Shown here piece by piece: positions 1-5,587 of a DNA stretch of 6,165 bases. Location of the stretch: positions 1-6,165 of the forward strand of contig JAJBTS010000313.1 of assembly GCA_020860885.1 (NCBI GenBank), written 5' to 3'. Position numbers and translations under genes: made by a program. Every line of letters starts with the position of its first letter. Within the stretch, counting starts at the first letter, position 1. The notes beneath the pieces were generated by a model. That model had not been told where the DNA came from. It did no database searches and was given only the letters and a program-made list of their open reading frames with translations. The DNA is from Bacteroidales bacterium (GTDB taxonomy: Bacteria; Bacteroidota; Bacteroidia; Bacteroidales; Azobacteroidaceae).

Positions 1-13
1 GAATAAATATACA

Positions 14-502
14 ATGAAATCAAAAAAAGAACGTTTATCAGCTATTCTCACGATCGTTCAGACAAACTCCGTCAATAATCAGGAAGACTTATTGCAGCTA
101 CTGAAAGAGAAAGGGTTTGATATAACTCAGGCTACTTTGTCCAGAGATATAAAAGAATTGAAAATAGGGAAAGCTCCTGATGCTGCAGGGAATTATAAAT
201 ATGTTCTCTCGGAAGGAGCTTCGGCAAACACAATAAATACTCCAAAAGAAATATCCGGAGAATTGATTAGCGCAGGATTTATGTCTCTGGCATTTTCGGA
301 TAAACTGGCAGTTATAAAAACCCGCCCAGGTTATGCCATGGGGATAGCTTCTGATATTGACAACCAGGTTTCACATGCAATACTGGGTACCATTGCCGGT
401 GACGACACTATATTGTTAATTCCTAAAGAAGGTTTCAGTAAAGAGGAAATTATCGAAGCTTTAACTGTTTTAATTCCGAGAACACTTTTGATTAATGAAT
501 AA
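14..502 (+). CDS. argR: Arginine repressor ArgR
   Basis: A 162-residue protein of the ArgR/AhrC family, slightly longer than the usual 150-156 residues. The N-terminal winged-helix DNA-binding domain (about residues 1-65) contains the family recognition helix QATLSRDIKEL at residues 39-49. The C-terminal oligomerisation and arginine-binding domain contains PGYAMGIASDID (105-116) and GTIAGDDTILLI (125-136). The paired Asp130-Asp131 in the second motif corresponds to the residues that bind the arginine guanidinium group in characterised ArgR proteins. ArgR hexamers bind ARG-box operators when arginine is plentiful. Here it is the first gene of the arginine operon and probably regulates its own transcript, but the promoter and operator lie upstream of the window. 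The leader is A-rich with no Shine-Dalgarno sequence, as is normal for Bacteroidota. Family assignment is firm; autoregulation is inference. Confidence 0.96.
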   Translation: MKSKKERLSAILTIVQTNSVNNQEDLLQLLKEKGFDITQATLSRDIKELKIGKAPDAAGNYKYVLSEGASANTINTPKEISGELISAGFMSLAFSDKLAVIKTRPGYAMGIASDIDNQVSHAILGTIAGDDTILLIPKEGFSKEEIIEALTVLIPRTLLINE

Positions 503-508
503 ATATAC
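497..508. promoter_or_regulatory. Recurring AT-rich leader motif GAATAAATATAC (between argR and the GNAT gene)
   Basis: The 12-mer GAATAAATATAC occurs here, overlapping the argR stop codon, and also at 1-12, directly before argR. Its core AATAAATATA recurs at 1072-1081 and 1093-1102, before argG. All four copies lie at gene junctions in the first kilobase of the operon. It partly resembles an ARG-box half (TGAATwwwwAT) but lacks the symmetrical right half. It could equally be the A-rich translation-initiation context of Bacteroidota. Confidence 0.25.
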
Positions 509-533
509 TAATTATTTGATTGGTTAATATAAA

Positions 534-1076
534 ATGAATAATAGCATACAAGTGATGATTGCCAATGACAGCCATATCAACTATGTCCCTGTCATTTTAG
601 ATACTATAGAAGCTGCTGCTAAAGTACGGGGAACAGGTATTGCCAAACGTACTCCCGAATACATTGAACAAAAAATGAGGGAAGGTAAAGCAATTATTGC
701 TCTTTTTGAAGATGAATTCGCAGGCTTTTGCTACATAGAAAGCTGGGGAAACAAACAATACGTTGCAAACTCCGGACTGATTGTGGTGGATAAATTCCGG
801 GGGCATGGACTGGCTAAAAAGATCAAGGAAAAATCCTTTGAGTTGTCGCGGAAAATGTTTCCCGAAGCTAAACTGTTTGGCCTGACTTCCGGTTCCGCGG
901 TTATGAAGATCAATACGGCATTAGGATATGTTCCGGTTACTTTCGCAGAATTAACCGACGATGAAGCCTTCTGGAGGGGTTGCCAGGGATGTGTAAATTA
1001 TGACATCCTTCAACGTACCGGCAGAAAATATTGTATTTGTACGGCTATGCTGTACGATCCGCAAAAAAAGAAATAA
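534..1076 (+). CDS. GNAT-family N-acyltransferase; candidate glutamate N-acyltransferase (first step of arginine synthesis)
   Basis: A 180-residue GNAT-fold protein. The acyl-CoA pyrophosphate-binding motif A is visible as VVDKFRGHGLAKKI (residues 84-97), with R89-G90-H91-G92 as the R-G-x-G core. It follows a beta-strand stretch (GKAIIALFEDEFAGFCYIES, 51-70). The C-terminal part carries four cysteines, C150-x2-C153 and C167-x-C169, which could form a metal site and are not a general feature of GNATs. The gene lies 31 nt after argR and 31 nt before argG. No other candidate for the committing acylation of glutamate (argA or argJ) is in the window. Bacteroides use N-succinylated intermediates, as shown by their N-succinylornithine carbamoyltransferase, so N-succinylglutamate synthase is the most attractive function, with N-acetylglutamate synthase as the alternative. 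The fold is read from sequence. The substrate is inferred from position and pathway logic. Confidence 0.9.
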   Translation: MNNSIQVMIANDSHINYVPVILDTIEAAAKVRGTGIAKRTPEYIEQKMREGKAIIALFEDEFAGFCYIESWGNKQYVANSGLIVVDKFRGHGLAKKIKEKSFELSRKMFPEAKLFGLTSGSAVMKINTALGYVPVTFAELTDDEAFWRGCQGCVNYDILQRTGRKYCICTAMLYDPQKKK

Positions 1077-1107
1077 ATATAGAACAACAATTAATAAATA
1101 TAAAACA

Positions 1108-2310
1108 ATGACAAGACAAAAAGTAGTTTTAGCATACAGTGGAGGTTTAGACACTTCTTTCTGTGCCATGTATTTATCTCAGGAATTAGGGTATGAAGTT
1201 TATACCGCTTTAGCCAATACGGGAGGATTTTCCGAAGAAGACCTGAAGAAAGTGGAAGAACGGGCTTACAAATTAGGTGCTGTAAAACATGTAAACCTGG
1301 ATATAACTCAGGAATACTATGAAAAGAGCATCAAATATATGATATTCGGAAACGTACTGAGAAATGGGACTTATCCTATTTCCGTAAGTTCGGAACGTAT
1401 CTTCCAGGCGATAGCCATCATTAACTATGCAAAAGAAATTGGTGCGGATTTCGTAGCTCACGGAAGTACAGGTGCAGGAAACGATCAGGTTCGGTTTGAC
1501 CTTACGTTTGATGTTCTGGCTCCTGAAATCGGCATCATCACTCCTACCCGGGATATGGTTCTTACGCGCGAATACGAAATCAATTACCTGAAGGAACATG
1601 GTTTTGAAGCTGATTTTACAAAAATGGAGTATTCCATAAATAAAGGTCTGTGGGGAACCAGCATCGGAGGGAAAGAAACATTGCAGTCGAACCAGACCCT
1701 ACCCGAAGAGGCTTATCCTTCTCAATTGCAAAAAGACGGAGAAGAGACTCTGACTATATCTTTCACTGAAGGAGAAATATCTGCTGTAAACGGAAAAACA
1801 TATACAGACAAAGTAAAGGCCATCCAGGATATTGAAAAGATTGCTTCTGCATATGCCATTGGCCGTGATATGCATATCGGCGACACAATCATCGGAATCA
1901 AAGGACGTGTAGGTTTTGAAGCTGCGGCTCCTTTGGTTATTATCAATGCTCACAAAATGCTGGAGAAACATACTCTCACCAAATGGCAGCAATACTGGAA
2001 AGATCAGGTAGGTAACTGGTATGGCATGTTTTTGCATGAAGCGCAATACCTGGAACCTGTAATGCGCGACATAGAGGCTTTCCTTCAAAGCTCGCAAAGG
2101 AATGTTACAGGCACTGTCATCATTCAGTTGAAGCCTTACAGATATACCTTAGTCGGCGTGGAAAGTGATTTCGATTTAATGAAAACGGATTTTGGAGAAT
2201 ACGGCGAGATCAATAAAGCATGGACAGCAGAAGATGCGAAAGGATTTACAAAGATCACTGCCATTCCTACCAAAATATTCTTTAACAACCAAAAGAAAAA
2301 TAAAAAATGA
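1108..2310 (+). CDS. argG: Argininosuccinate synthase
   Basis: Joins citrulline and aspartate with ATP to give argininosuccinate, the penultimate step of arginine synthesis, in the cytoplasm. The 400-residue length is normal for the family. The N-type ATP pyrophosphatase loop AYSGGLDTS is at residues 9-17. HGSTGAGNDQVRF (118-130) and EYSINKGLWGTSIGGKE (174-190) are the family citrulline/aspartate-site signatures. The start at 1108 puts the usual short N-terminus (MTRQKVVLAYSGG) directly before the ATP loop. An in-frame ATG at 1000 would add 36 unrelated residues and overlap the GNAT gene by 77 nt, so it is rejected. The leader is AT-rich (ATAAATATAAAACA) without a Shine-Dalgarno sequence. The stop codon overlaps the argC start by 4 nt (ATGA), which suggests translational coupling. 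Confidence 0.97.
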   Translation: MTRQKVVLAYSGGLDTSFCAMYLSQELGYEVYTALANTGGFSEEDLKKVEERAYKLGAVKHVNLDITQEYYEKSIKYMIFGNVLRNGTYPISVSSERIFQAIAIINYAKEIGADFVAHGSTGAGNDQVRFDLTFDVLAPEIGIITPTRDMVLTREYEINYLKEHGFEADFTKMEYSINKGLWGTSIGGKETLQSNQTLPEEAYPSQLQKDGEETLTISFTEGEISAVNGKTYTDKVKAIQDIEKIASAYAIGRDMHIGDTIIGIKGRVGFEAAAPLVIINAHKMLEKHTLTKWQQYWKDQVGNWYGMFLHEAQYLEPVMRDIEAFLQSSQRNVTGTVIIQLKPYRYTLVGVESDFDLMKTDFGEYGEINKAWTAEDAKGFTKITAIPTKIFFNNQKKNKK

Positions 2311-3278
2311 AAATAAAAACAGGTATCATCGGAGGTGCAGGATATACGGCAGGCGAATTAATTCGCCTGCTGATCAATCATCCTTTTGTGGAAATCCTTT
2401 TCGTACATAGTACCAGTAATGCCGGGAATAAACTGACGGATGTTCACGAAGGACTGATTGGTGAAACAGACTTAATATTCGCTGATACATACGATCTGAA
2501 TCAGATAGATGCTTTATTCTTATGTTCCGCTCACGGAGACAGCAAAAAGTTCCTGGATAGCAACACTATCCCTGAGAAATTAAAGATCATCGATTTATCT
2601 ACCGATTACCGTCATAAAGAAACGGCCGGAGGATTTGTATACGGTCTGCCGGAAATAAACAAAAGCAACATTCGGAATACAAAAAAAATAGCGAATCCCG
2701 GATGTTTTGCTACAGCGATTCAGTTAGGATTGCTTCCCTTGGCACACAAAGGATTGCTGACGAATGATATTCATGTGAATGCGATCACAGGATCAACAGG
2801 CGCCGGAGTTAAACCTTCAACAACTTCCCATTTTAGCTGGAGAGACAACAATATCTCTGTCTACAAAGCTTTTGAACATCAACACTTAAAAGAAATAAAA
2901 GAATCCCTTATTCAGTTACAAAAAGATTTTGACAAAGAGATTAATTTCATTCCTGTCAGAGGTAACTTTTCCAGAGGTATTTTTGCGTCTATGTATACGG
3001 AAAGTGTTTTATCGCTGGAAGAAGCTGTCGAATTATACGAAGATTTTTACAAAGATGCAGCTTTCACTTTTGTTACAAATAAGAATCCTGACTTAAAACA
3101 GGTGGTAAACACCAATAAATGTATTATACATCTGGAAAAGCACGGCAATAAATTATTTATTATTTCCATTATTGATAATCTGTTGAAAGGCGCTTCCGGA
3201 CAAGCATTACAGAATTTCAACCTCATGTTTGGCCTGGATGAAAAAACAGGATTGAAACTCAAGCCCAGCGCTTTTTAA
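2307..3278 (+). CDS. argC: N-acyl-gamma-glutamyl-phosphate reductase
   Basis: NADPH-dependent reduction of N-acyl-gamma-glutamyl phosphate to N-acylglutamate semialdehyde, the third step of arginine synthesis. The protein has 323 residues, within the family range. The N-terminal Rossmann fold shows GIIGGAGYTAGELIRLL (6-22). The catalytic cysteine lies in NPGCFATA (130-137; C133), and TGSTGAGVKP (161-170) and the histidine-containing FEHQHLKEI (189-197) are substrate-domain signatures. The start codon overlaps the argG stop as ATGA. In Bacteroidales the acyl group is expected to be succinyl rather than acetyl, but the sequence does not show this directly. The kinase argB, which would supply the substrate, is not next to it and must be encoded elsewhere. 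The gene is followed by a 178-nt gap holding a hairpin-forming repeat. Confidence 0.96.
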   Translation: MKIKTGIIGGAGYTAGELIRLLINHPFVEILFVHSTSNAGNKLTDVHEGLIGETDLIFADTYDLNQIDALFLCSAHGDSKKFLDSNTIPEKLKIIDLSTDYRHKETAGGFVYGLPEINKSNIRNTKKIANPGCFATAIQLGLLPLAHKGLLTNDIHVNAITGSTGAGVKPSTTSHFSWRDNNISVYKAFEHQHLKEIKESLIQLQKDFDKEINFIPVRGNFSRGIFASMYTESVLSLEEAVELYEDFYKDAAFTFVTNKNPDLKQVVNTNKCIIHLEKHGNKLFIISIIDNLLKGASGQALQNFNLMFGLDEKTGLKLKPSAF

Positions 3279-3287
3279 ATTCGAGGA

Positions 3288-3406
3288 TGTCCAAAAGTCA
3301 ATAATCTCATCGGCTGGCCCCCAACCCCCTAAAGGGGGCTATTGATATATCAGGTTTTAAGAAGTTCCCTTTAGGGGATTTAGGGGCAGAAAGTTCTTTT
3401 TGGACA
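3288..3406. repeat. Hairpin-forming interspersed repeat between argC and argD (CCCCTAAAGGGG type)
   Basis: A 119-bp imperfect inverted repeat. The outer arms are TGTCCAAAA (3288-3296) and TTTTGGACA (3398-3406). The inner arms start with GCCCCCAACCCCCTAAAG (3317-3334, running on through GGGGC to 3339) and are answered by CCCTTTAGGGGATTTAGGGG (3367-3386). Each inner arm is itself palindromic (CCCCC-TAAA-GGGGG at 3325-3338; CCC-TTTA-GGG at 3367-3376). The loop holds a 10-bp palindrome, TGATATATCA (3343-3352). Short repeats with CCCTAAAGGG cores are common between genes in Bacteroidota genomes, to my knowledge. It carries no coding potential. It starts 10 nt after the argC stop and ends 50 nt before argD, so it lies inside the operon and would be transcribed into a strong stem-loop. 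Whether it is mobile, a REP of another RAYT family, or an mRNA-processing element cannot be told from one copy. Confidence 0.8.
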
Positions 3407-3456
3407 CCTTCCATTTTCATTCACTTACAAATTTATTAATAATTAAAAACAGTATC

Positions 3457-4584
3457 ATGAAACTATTTGATGTATTCCCAAGGTGGCAAATCGAGCCTGT
3501 CGAGGCCAAAGGATGCAAGATATACGACAAAGAAGGCAACGAATATCTGGACTTCTACGGCGGACATGCTGTAATATCTATCGGACATTCTCATCCTAAA
3601 TATATCGCCCGCATCTCCGAGCAAGTGAATAAGATAGGATTTTATTCGAATTCCGTATTGATTCCTCTTCAGGACGAATATGCGGAAAAACTGGGAAAAG
3701 CCTCCGGTTATCCCGACTATTCCCTGTTTATGGTTAATTCGGGAGCAGAAGCCAATGAAAATGCTATAAAACTGGCATCTTTTTATAACAACCGGAAAAA
3801 GGTAATTGCTTTCAAAGGATCTTTCCACGGAAGAACAGCAGCCGCAGTAAAAGTCACTGATATTCCTAAATACTGGGCCGCCATGAATGAAGATTTCGAA
3901 GTCATTTTCTTACCTTTGAACGATATAGAAAAAGCAAAAGAAATTCTTCAAACGAAAGAGATATCTTCTGTTATCATCGAAGGGATACAGGGAATCGGAG
4001 GTATCGTTATTCCGGAACCTTCTTTTTTACAGGAATTGAGTAAGATATGCGAGGAAACAGATACTATTCTTATACTGGATGAAATTCAGTCGGGATACGG
4101 CCGTTCCGGGAAATTCTTTGCTCATCAATACGCTGGCATCCAACCGGATATCATTACTATAGCGAAAGGAATGGGAAACGGTTTTCCTGTATCGGGAATG
4201 CTTATCTCTCCTAAATTTACCGCTGTTTCCGGACAACTGGGCACTACTTTCGGAGGAAACCATCTGGCTTGTGCCGCCGCTTTGGCAGTTATTGAAGTCA
4301 TGGAAGAAGAAAACCTGATTGAAAATGCAGCTAAAGTGGGAGAATTCCTTAAGACTGAATTGAAGAAAATACCTGAGATAAAAGAGGTACGCGGACATGG
4401 TTTAATGATCGGACTGGAATTCGATAAACCGATAAAACCTATGAGAGATCAATTACTTTTCGAACAAAAAGTATTCACAGGAGTAACAGGAACACATATA
4501 TTCCGGTTACTGCCTCCTTTGTCGGTAGATATGGAGATAGCGCAGGAATTTATAAACCGTTTTAAAAAAGTCATACAATCATGA
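3457..4584 (+). CDS. argD: N-acylornithine aminotransferase (acetyl- or succinylornithine)
   Basis: A PLP-dependent class-III aminotransferase of 375 residues that converts N-acylglutamate semialdehyde to N-acylornithine with glutamate as amino donor. Visible signatures are NSGAEANENAIKLA (94-107, PLP phosphate site), FHGRT (123-127), LDEIQSGYGRSG (207-218, with D208 contacting the PLP ring), TIAKGMGNGFPVSGM (234-248, with K237 as the Schiff-base lysine) and TTFGGNHLA (263-271). The start at 3457 gives the usual N-terminus MKLFDVFPRW. The in-frame ATG at 3400 lies inside the upstream repeat and is rejected. The stop overlaps the proC start by 4 nt (ATGA). The substrate is probably N-succinylornithine if the organism follows the Bacteroides pathway. 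These enzymes often also accept ornithine, which would link to ProC. No convincing promoter was found between the repeat and this gene. Confidence 0.95.
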   Translation: MKLFDVFPRWQIEPVEAKGCKIYDKEGNEYLDFYGGHAVISIGHSHPKYIARISEQVNKIGFYSNSVLIPLQDEYAEKLGKASGYPDYSLFMVNSGAEANENAIKLASFYNNRKKVIAFKGSFHGRTAAAVKVTDIPKYWAAMNEDFEVIFLPLNDIEKAKEILQTKEISSVIIEGIQGIGGIVIPEPSFLQELSKICEETDTILILDEIQSGYGRSGKFFAHQYAGIQPDIITIAKGMGNGFPVSGMLISPKFTAVSGQLGTTFGGNHLACAAALAVIEVMEEENLIENAAKVGEFLKTELKKIPEIKEVRGHGLMIGLEFDKPIKPMRDQLLFEQKVFTGVTGTHIFRLLPPLSVDMEIAQEFINRFKKVIQS

Positions 4585-5381
4585 AAATAACAGTAATCGG
4601 AGGCGGAAATATGGGCGGTTCTATCGTCCGCGGATTGGTTAAAGGAAGTATCTTCCAACCGGAAGATATAACCGTTATTGATATCTTCGAGACTCCATTG
4701 AAAGCTCTTCAGGACTACAATTCTTCTTTTCATCTGGCCCTGAATGATTATGAAAGCGTAGAAAAGGCGGATATAATTATCTTGGCTGTGAAGCCCTGGC
4801 TAATAAAAGATACGTTGCTGGATATTAAATTCATGCTGGATTATTCGAAACAAATTATTGTTTCCATTGCAGCCGGGATCACGATTAAAGAGATGGAAGA
4901 AACTCTGGCGAAAGGATATAAGGAACCGGCAGACCCCGTTTTATTCCGGGTAGTTCCAAACACTGCTATTGCCGTTAAAGAAAGTTTTACATTGATAGCT
5001 TCCTCTCCCAGCGCCACAGACGAACAAGAATCTCTGATACTTAATATCTTCAATGAATTAGGATCTGCTATGCTGTTAGACGAAGAAAAGATTGTTGCGG
5101 GAACAGCTCTTACATCTTGTGGGATCGCTTTCTTTTTCCGCTACGTCAAAGCAGCTATGTCGGCAGGAGTAGAATTAGGGTTCTATCCCAAAGACGCCCA
5201 GGAAATGGTTGTAAAAACCATGTTGGGAGCAGCCAAACTGCTGGATGAGACGAAAGGGTATCCGGAAGAAGAGATAGACAAGGTTACAACCCCGGGAGGA
5301 ATAACCATTCGCGGCATTAACGAACTGGAAGCCAATGGCTTTACAAATGCTATCATAAAAGCCCTCAAAGCCTGCAAATAA
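4581..5381 (+). CDS. proC: Pyrroline-5-carboxylate reductase
   Basis: NAD(P)H-dependent reduction of 1-pyrroline-5-carboxylate to proline. The 266-residue length is normal. The N-terminal Rossmann fold starts with VIGGGNMGGSIVRGL (5-19), followed by LAVKPW (68-73) and VPNT (125-128). The C-terminal dimerisation and substrate domain has VAGTALTSCGIAFFF (172-186) and VTTPGGITIRGINELEANG (235-253), the latter being the ProC hallmark. The stretch ALTSCGIAFFF stands where many ProC proteins have SGSGPAY, a divergence I believe is shared by Bacteroidales homologues. The 4-nt overlap with argD suggests coupled expression, so arginine and proline branches are made together. ArgD acting on ornithine would give the semialdehyde that cyclises to the ProC substrate. 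The gene ends only 6 nt before the first REP unit. Confidence 0.95.
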   Translation: MKITVIGGGNMGGSIVRGLVKGSIFQPEDITVIDIFETPLKALQDYNSSFHLALNDYESVEKADIIILAVKPWLIKDTLLDIKFMLDYSKQIIVSIAAGITIKEMEETLAKGYKEPADPVLFRVVPNTAIAVKESFTLIASSPSATDEQESLILNIFNELGSAMLLDEEKIVAGTALTSCGIAFFFRYVKAAMSAGVELGFYPKDAQEMVVKTMLGAAKLLDETKGYPEEEIDKVTTPGGITIRGINELEANGFTNAIIKALKACK

Positions 5382-5387
5382 CATTCC

Positions 5388-5412
5388 GTAGAGACGCAAT
5401 ATCTTGCGTCTC
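5388..5412 (+). repeat. REP unit 1 (GTAG plus palindrome)
   Basis: GTAG (5388-5391) runs into a perfect 9-bp stem, GAGACGCAA (5391-5399) / TTGCGTCTC (5404-5412), with loop TATC. A GTAG tetranucleotide beside a palindrome is the established signature of REPs recognised by RAYT proteins. It begins 6 nt after the proC stop, so it lies in the operon's 3' untranslated region. Confidence 0.85.
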
Positions 5413-5430
5413 GAATATCGATGGCGTCTC

Positions 5431-5494
5431 AAATATCCTGTATTTCAATTATTGGAGACGTCGTTTAATGTAGAGACGCAATATTTTGCGTCTC
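5431..5494 (+). repeat. 64-bp direct repeat, copy 1 (contains REP unit 2)
   Basis: This copy aligns without gaps to 5521-5584, with 11 mismatches counted by eye. It starts AAATATCCTGTATTTCAATT, continues with GAGACGTCG (5455-5463), and ends with a REP palindrome. Most mismatches fall in the linker 5466-5472. The flanking CGTCTC (5425-5430) can pair with GAGACG (5455-5460), giving a second, wider hairpin around the linker. Confidence 0.85.
5470..5494 (+). repeat. REP unit 2 (GTAG plus palindrome)
   Basis: GTAG (5470-5473) leads into stem GAGACGCAA (5473-5481) / TTGCGTCTC (5486-5494) with loop TATT. It has the same stem and orientation as unit 1; only the loop differs. Confidence 0.85.
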
Positions 5495-5520
5495 AATCTT
5501 GCATCCCAATCTTGCATCTC

Positions 5521-5584
5521 GAATATCCGGTATTTCAATTGTTTGAGACGTCGTTAATATTTGAGACGCAAGATATTGCGTCTC
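5521..5584 (+). repeat. 64-bp direct repeat, copy 2 (contains the REP unit 3 palindrome)
   Basis: Second copy of the 64-bp unit: GAATATCCGGTATTTCAATT, then GAGACGTCG (5545-5553), then the palindrome. In this copy the GTAG on the plus-strand left side is lost (TTTGAG instead of TGTAGAG). A GTAG is present instead on the minus strand at the right end (5584-5587), so the REP unit reads in the opposite direction. Confidence 0.85.
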
Positions 5585-5587
5585 TAC
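5563..5587 (-). repeat. REP unit 3, inverted; holds the RAYT stop codon
   Basis: Read on the minus strand it is GTAG followed by the same 9-bp stem and loop TATC, identical over 25 bp to unit 1. Its GTAG occupies 5584-5587. The RAYT stop codon TAG (5584-5586 on the minus strand) is the last three bases of that tetranucleotide, so repeat and gene overlap. Confidence 0.85.

Larger units (their letters stand above)
5388..5587. repeat. REP cluster (BIME-like) bounded by a perfect 25-bp inverted repeat
   Basis: A 200-bp gene-free stretch built almost wholly from one palindromic motif. Its ends (5388-5412 and 5563-5587) are exact reverse complements over 25 bp. It holds three intact REP units plus decayed pieces: GGCGTCTC (5423-5430), GGAGACGTCG (5454-5463), TTGCATCCC (5499-5507), TTGCATCTC (5512-5520) and TTGAGACGTCG (5543-5553). 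A 64-bp unit occurs twice in direct orientation (5431-5494 and 5521-5584), identical at 53 of 64 positions by eye. The two copies are separated by a 13-bp motif in tandem (AATCTTGCATCCC, then AATCTTGCATCTC). The arrangement matches bacterial interspersed mosaic elements next to RAYT genes. It also sits between the convergent ends of proC and the RAYT gene. There is no T-run, so it is not a typical intrinsic terminator, though its hairpins may stabilise 3' ends. Confidence 0.85.

Noticed and set aside
1..13. A complete ARG box before argR (GAATAAATATACA).
   Set aside because: It matches the consensus only partly, the window begins inside it, and the same sequence recurs at 497 without a proper second half. 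Kept only as a weak recurring motif.
503..533. A separate promoter before the GNAT gene (ATTATTTG resembles a -7 element).
   Set aside because: The TA of TAnnTTTG is not matched, no -33 element is present, and the gap is only 31 nt, so read-through from argR is simpler.
1000..1107. An upstream in-frame start (ATG at 1000) for argG.
   Set aside because: It would overlap the GNAT gene by 77 nt and add 36 residues absent from the family. The start at 1108 places the ATP loop at its usual position.
1273..2097. Long antisense open frames within argG, with similar ones in argC, argD and proC.
   Set aside because: They are shadows of well-supported genes and show no domain signatures or leaders.
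3400..3456. An upstream in-frame start (ATG at 3400) for argD.
   Set aside because: It begins inside the arm of the hairpin repeat and adds 19 residues not expected in the family. ATG 3457 gives the normal N-terminus.
5391..5412. An intrinsic terminator for the arginine operon.
   Set aside because: The stem is good but is followed by CGAATATCG rather than a T-run. A role in 3'-end stability is possible, but termination is not supported.
5388..5587. A CRISPR array.
   Set aside because: There are only two direct 64-bp copies, the units are inverted relative to each other, there are no unique spacers of uniform length, and there are no cas genes. GTAG plus palindrome beside a RAYT explains the pattern.
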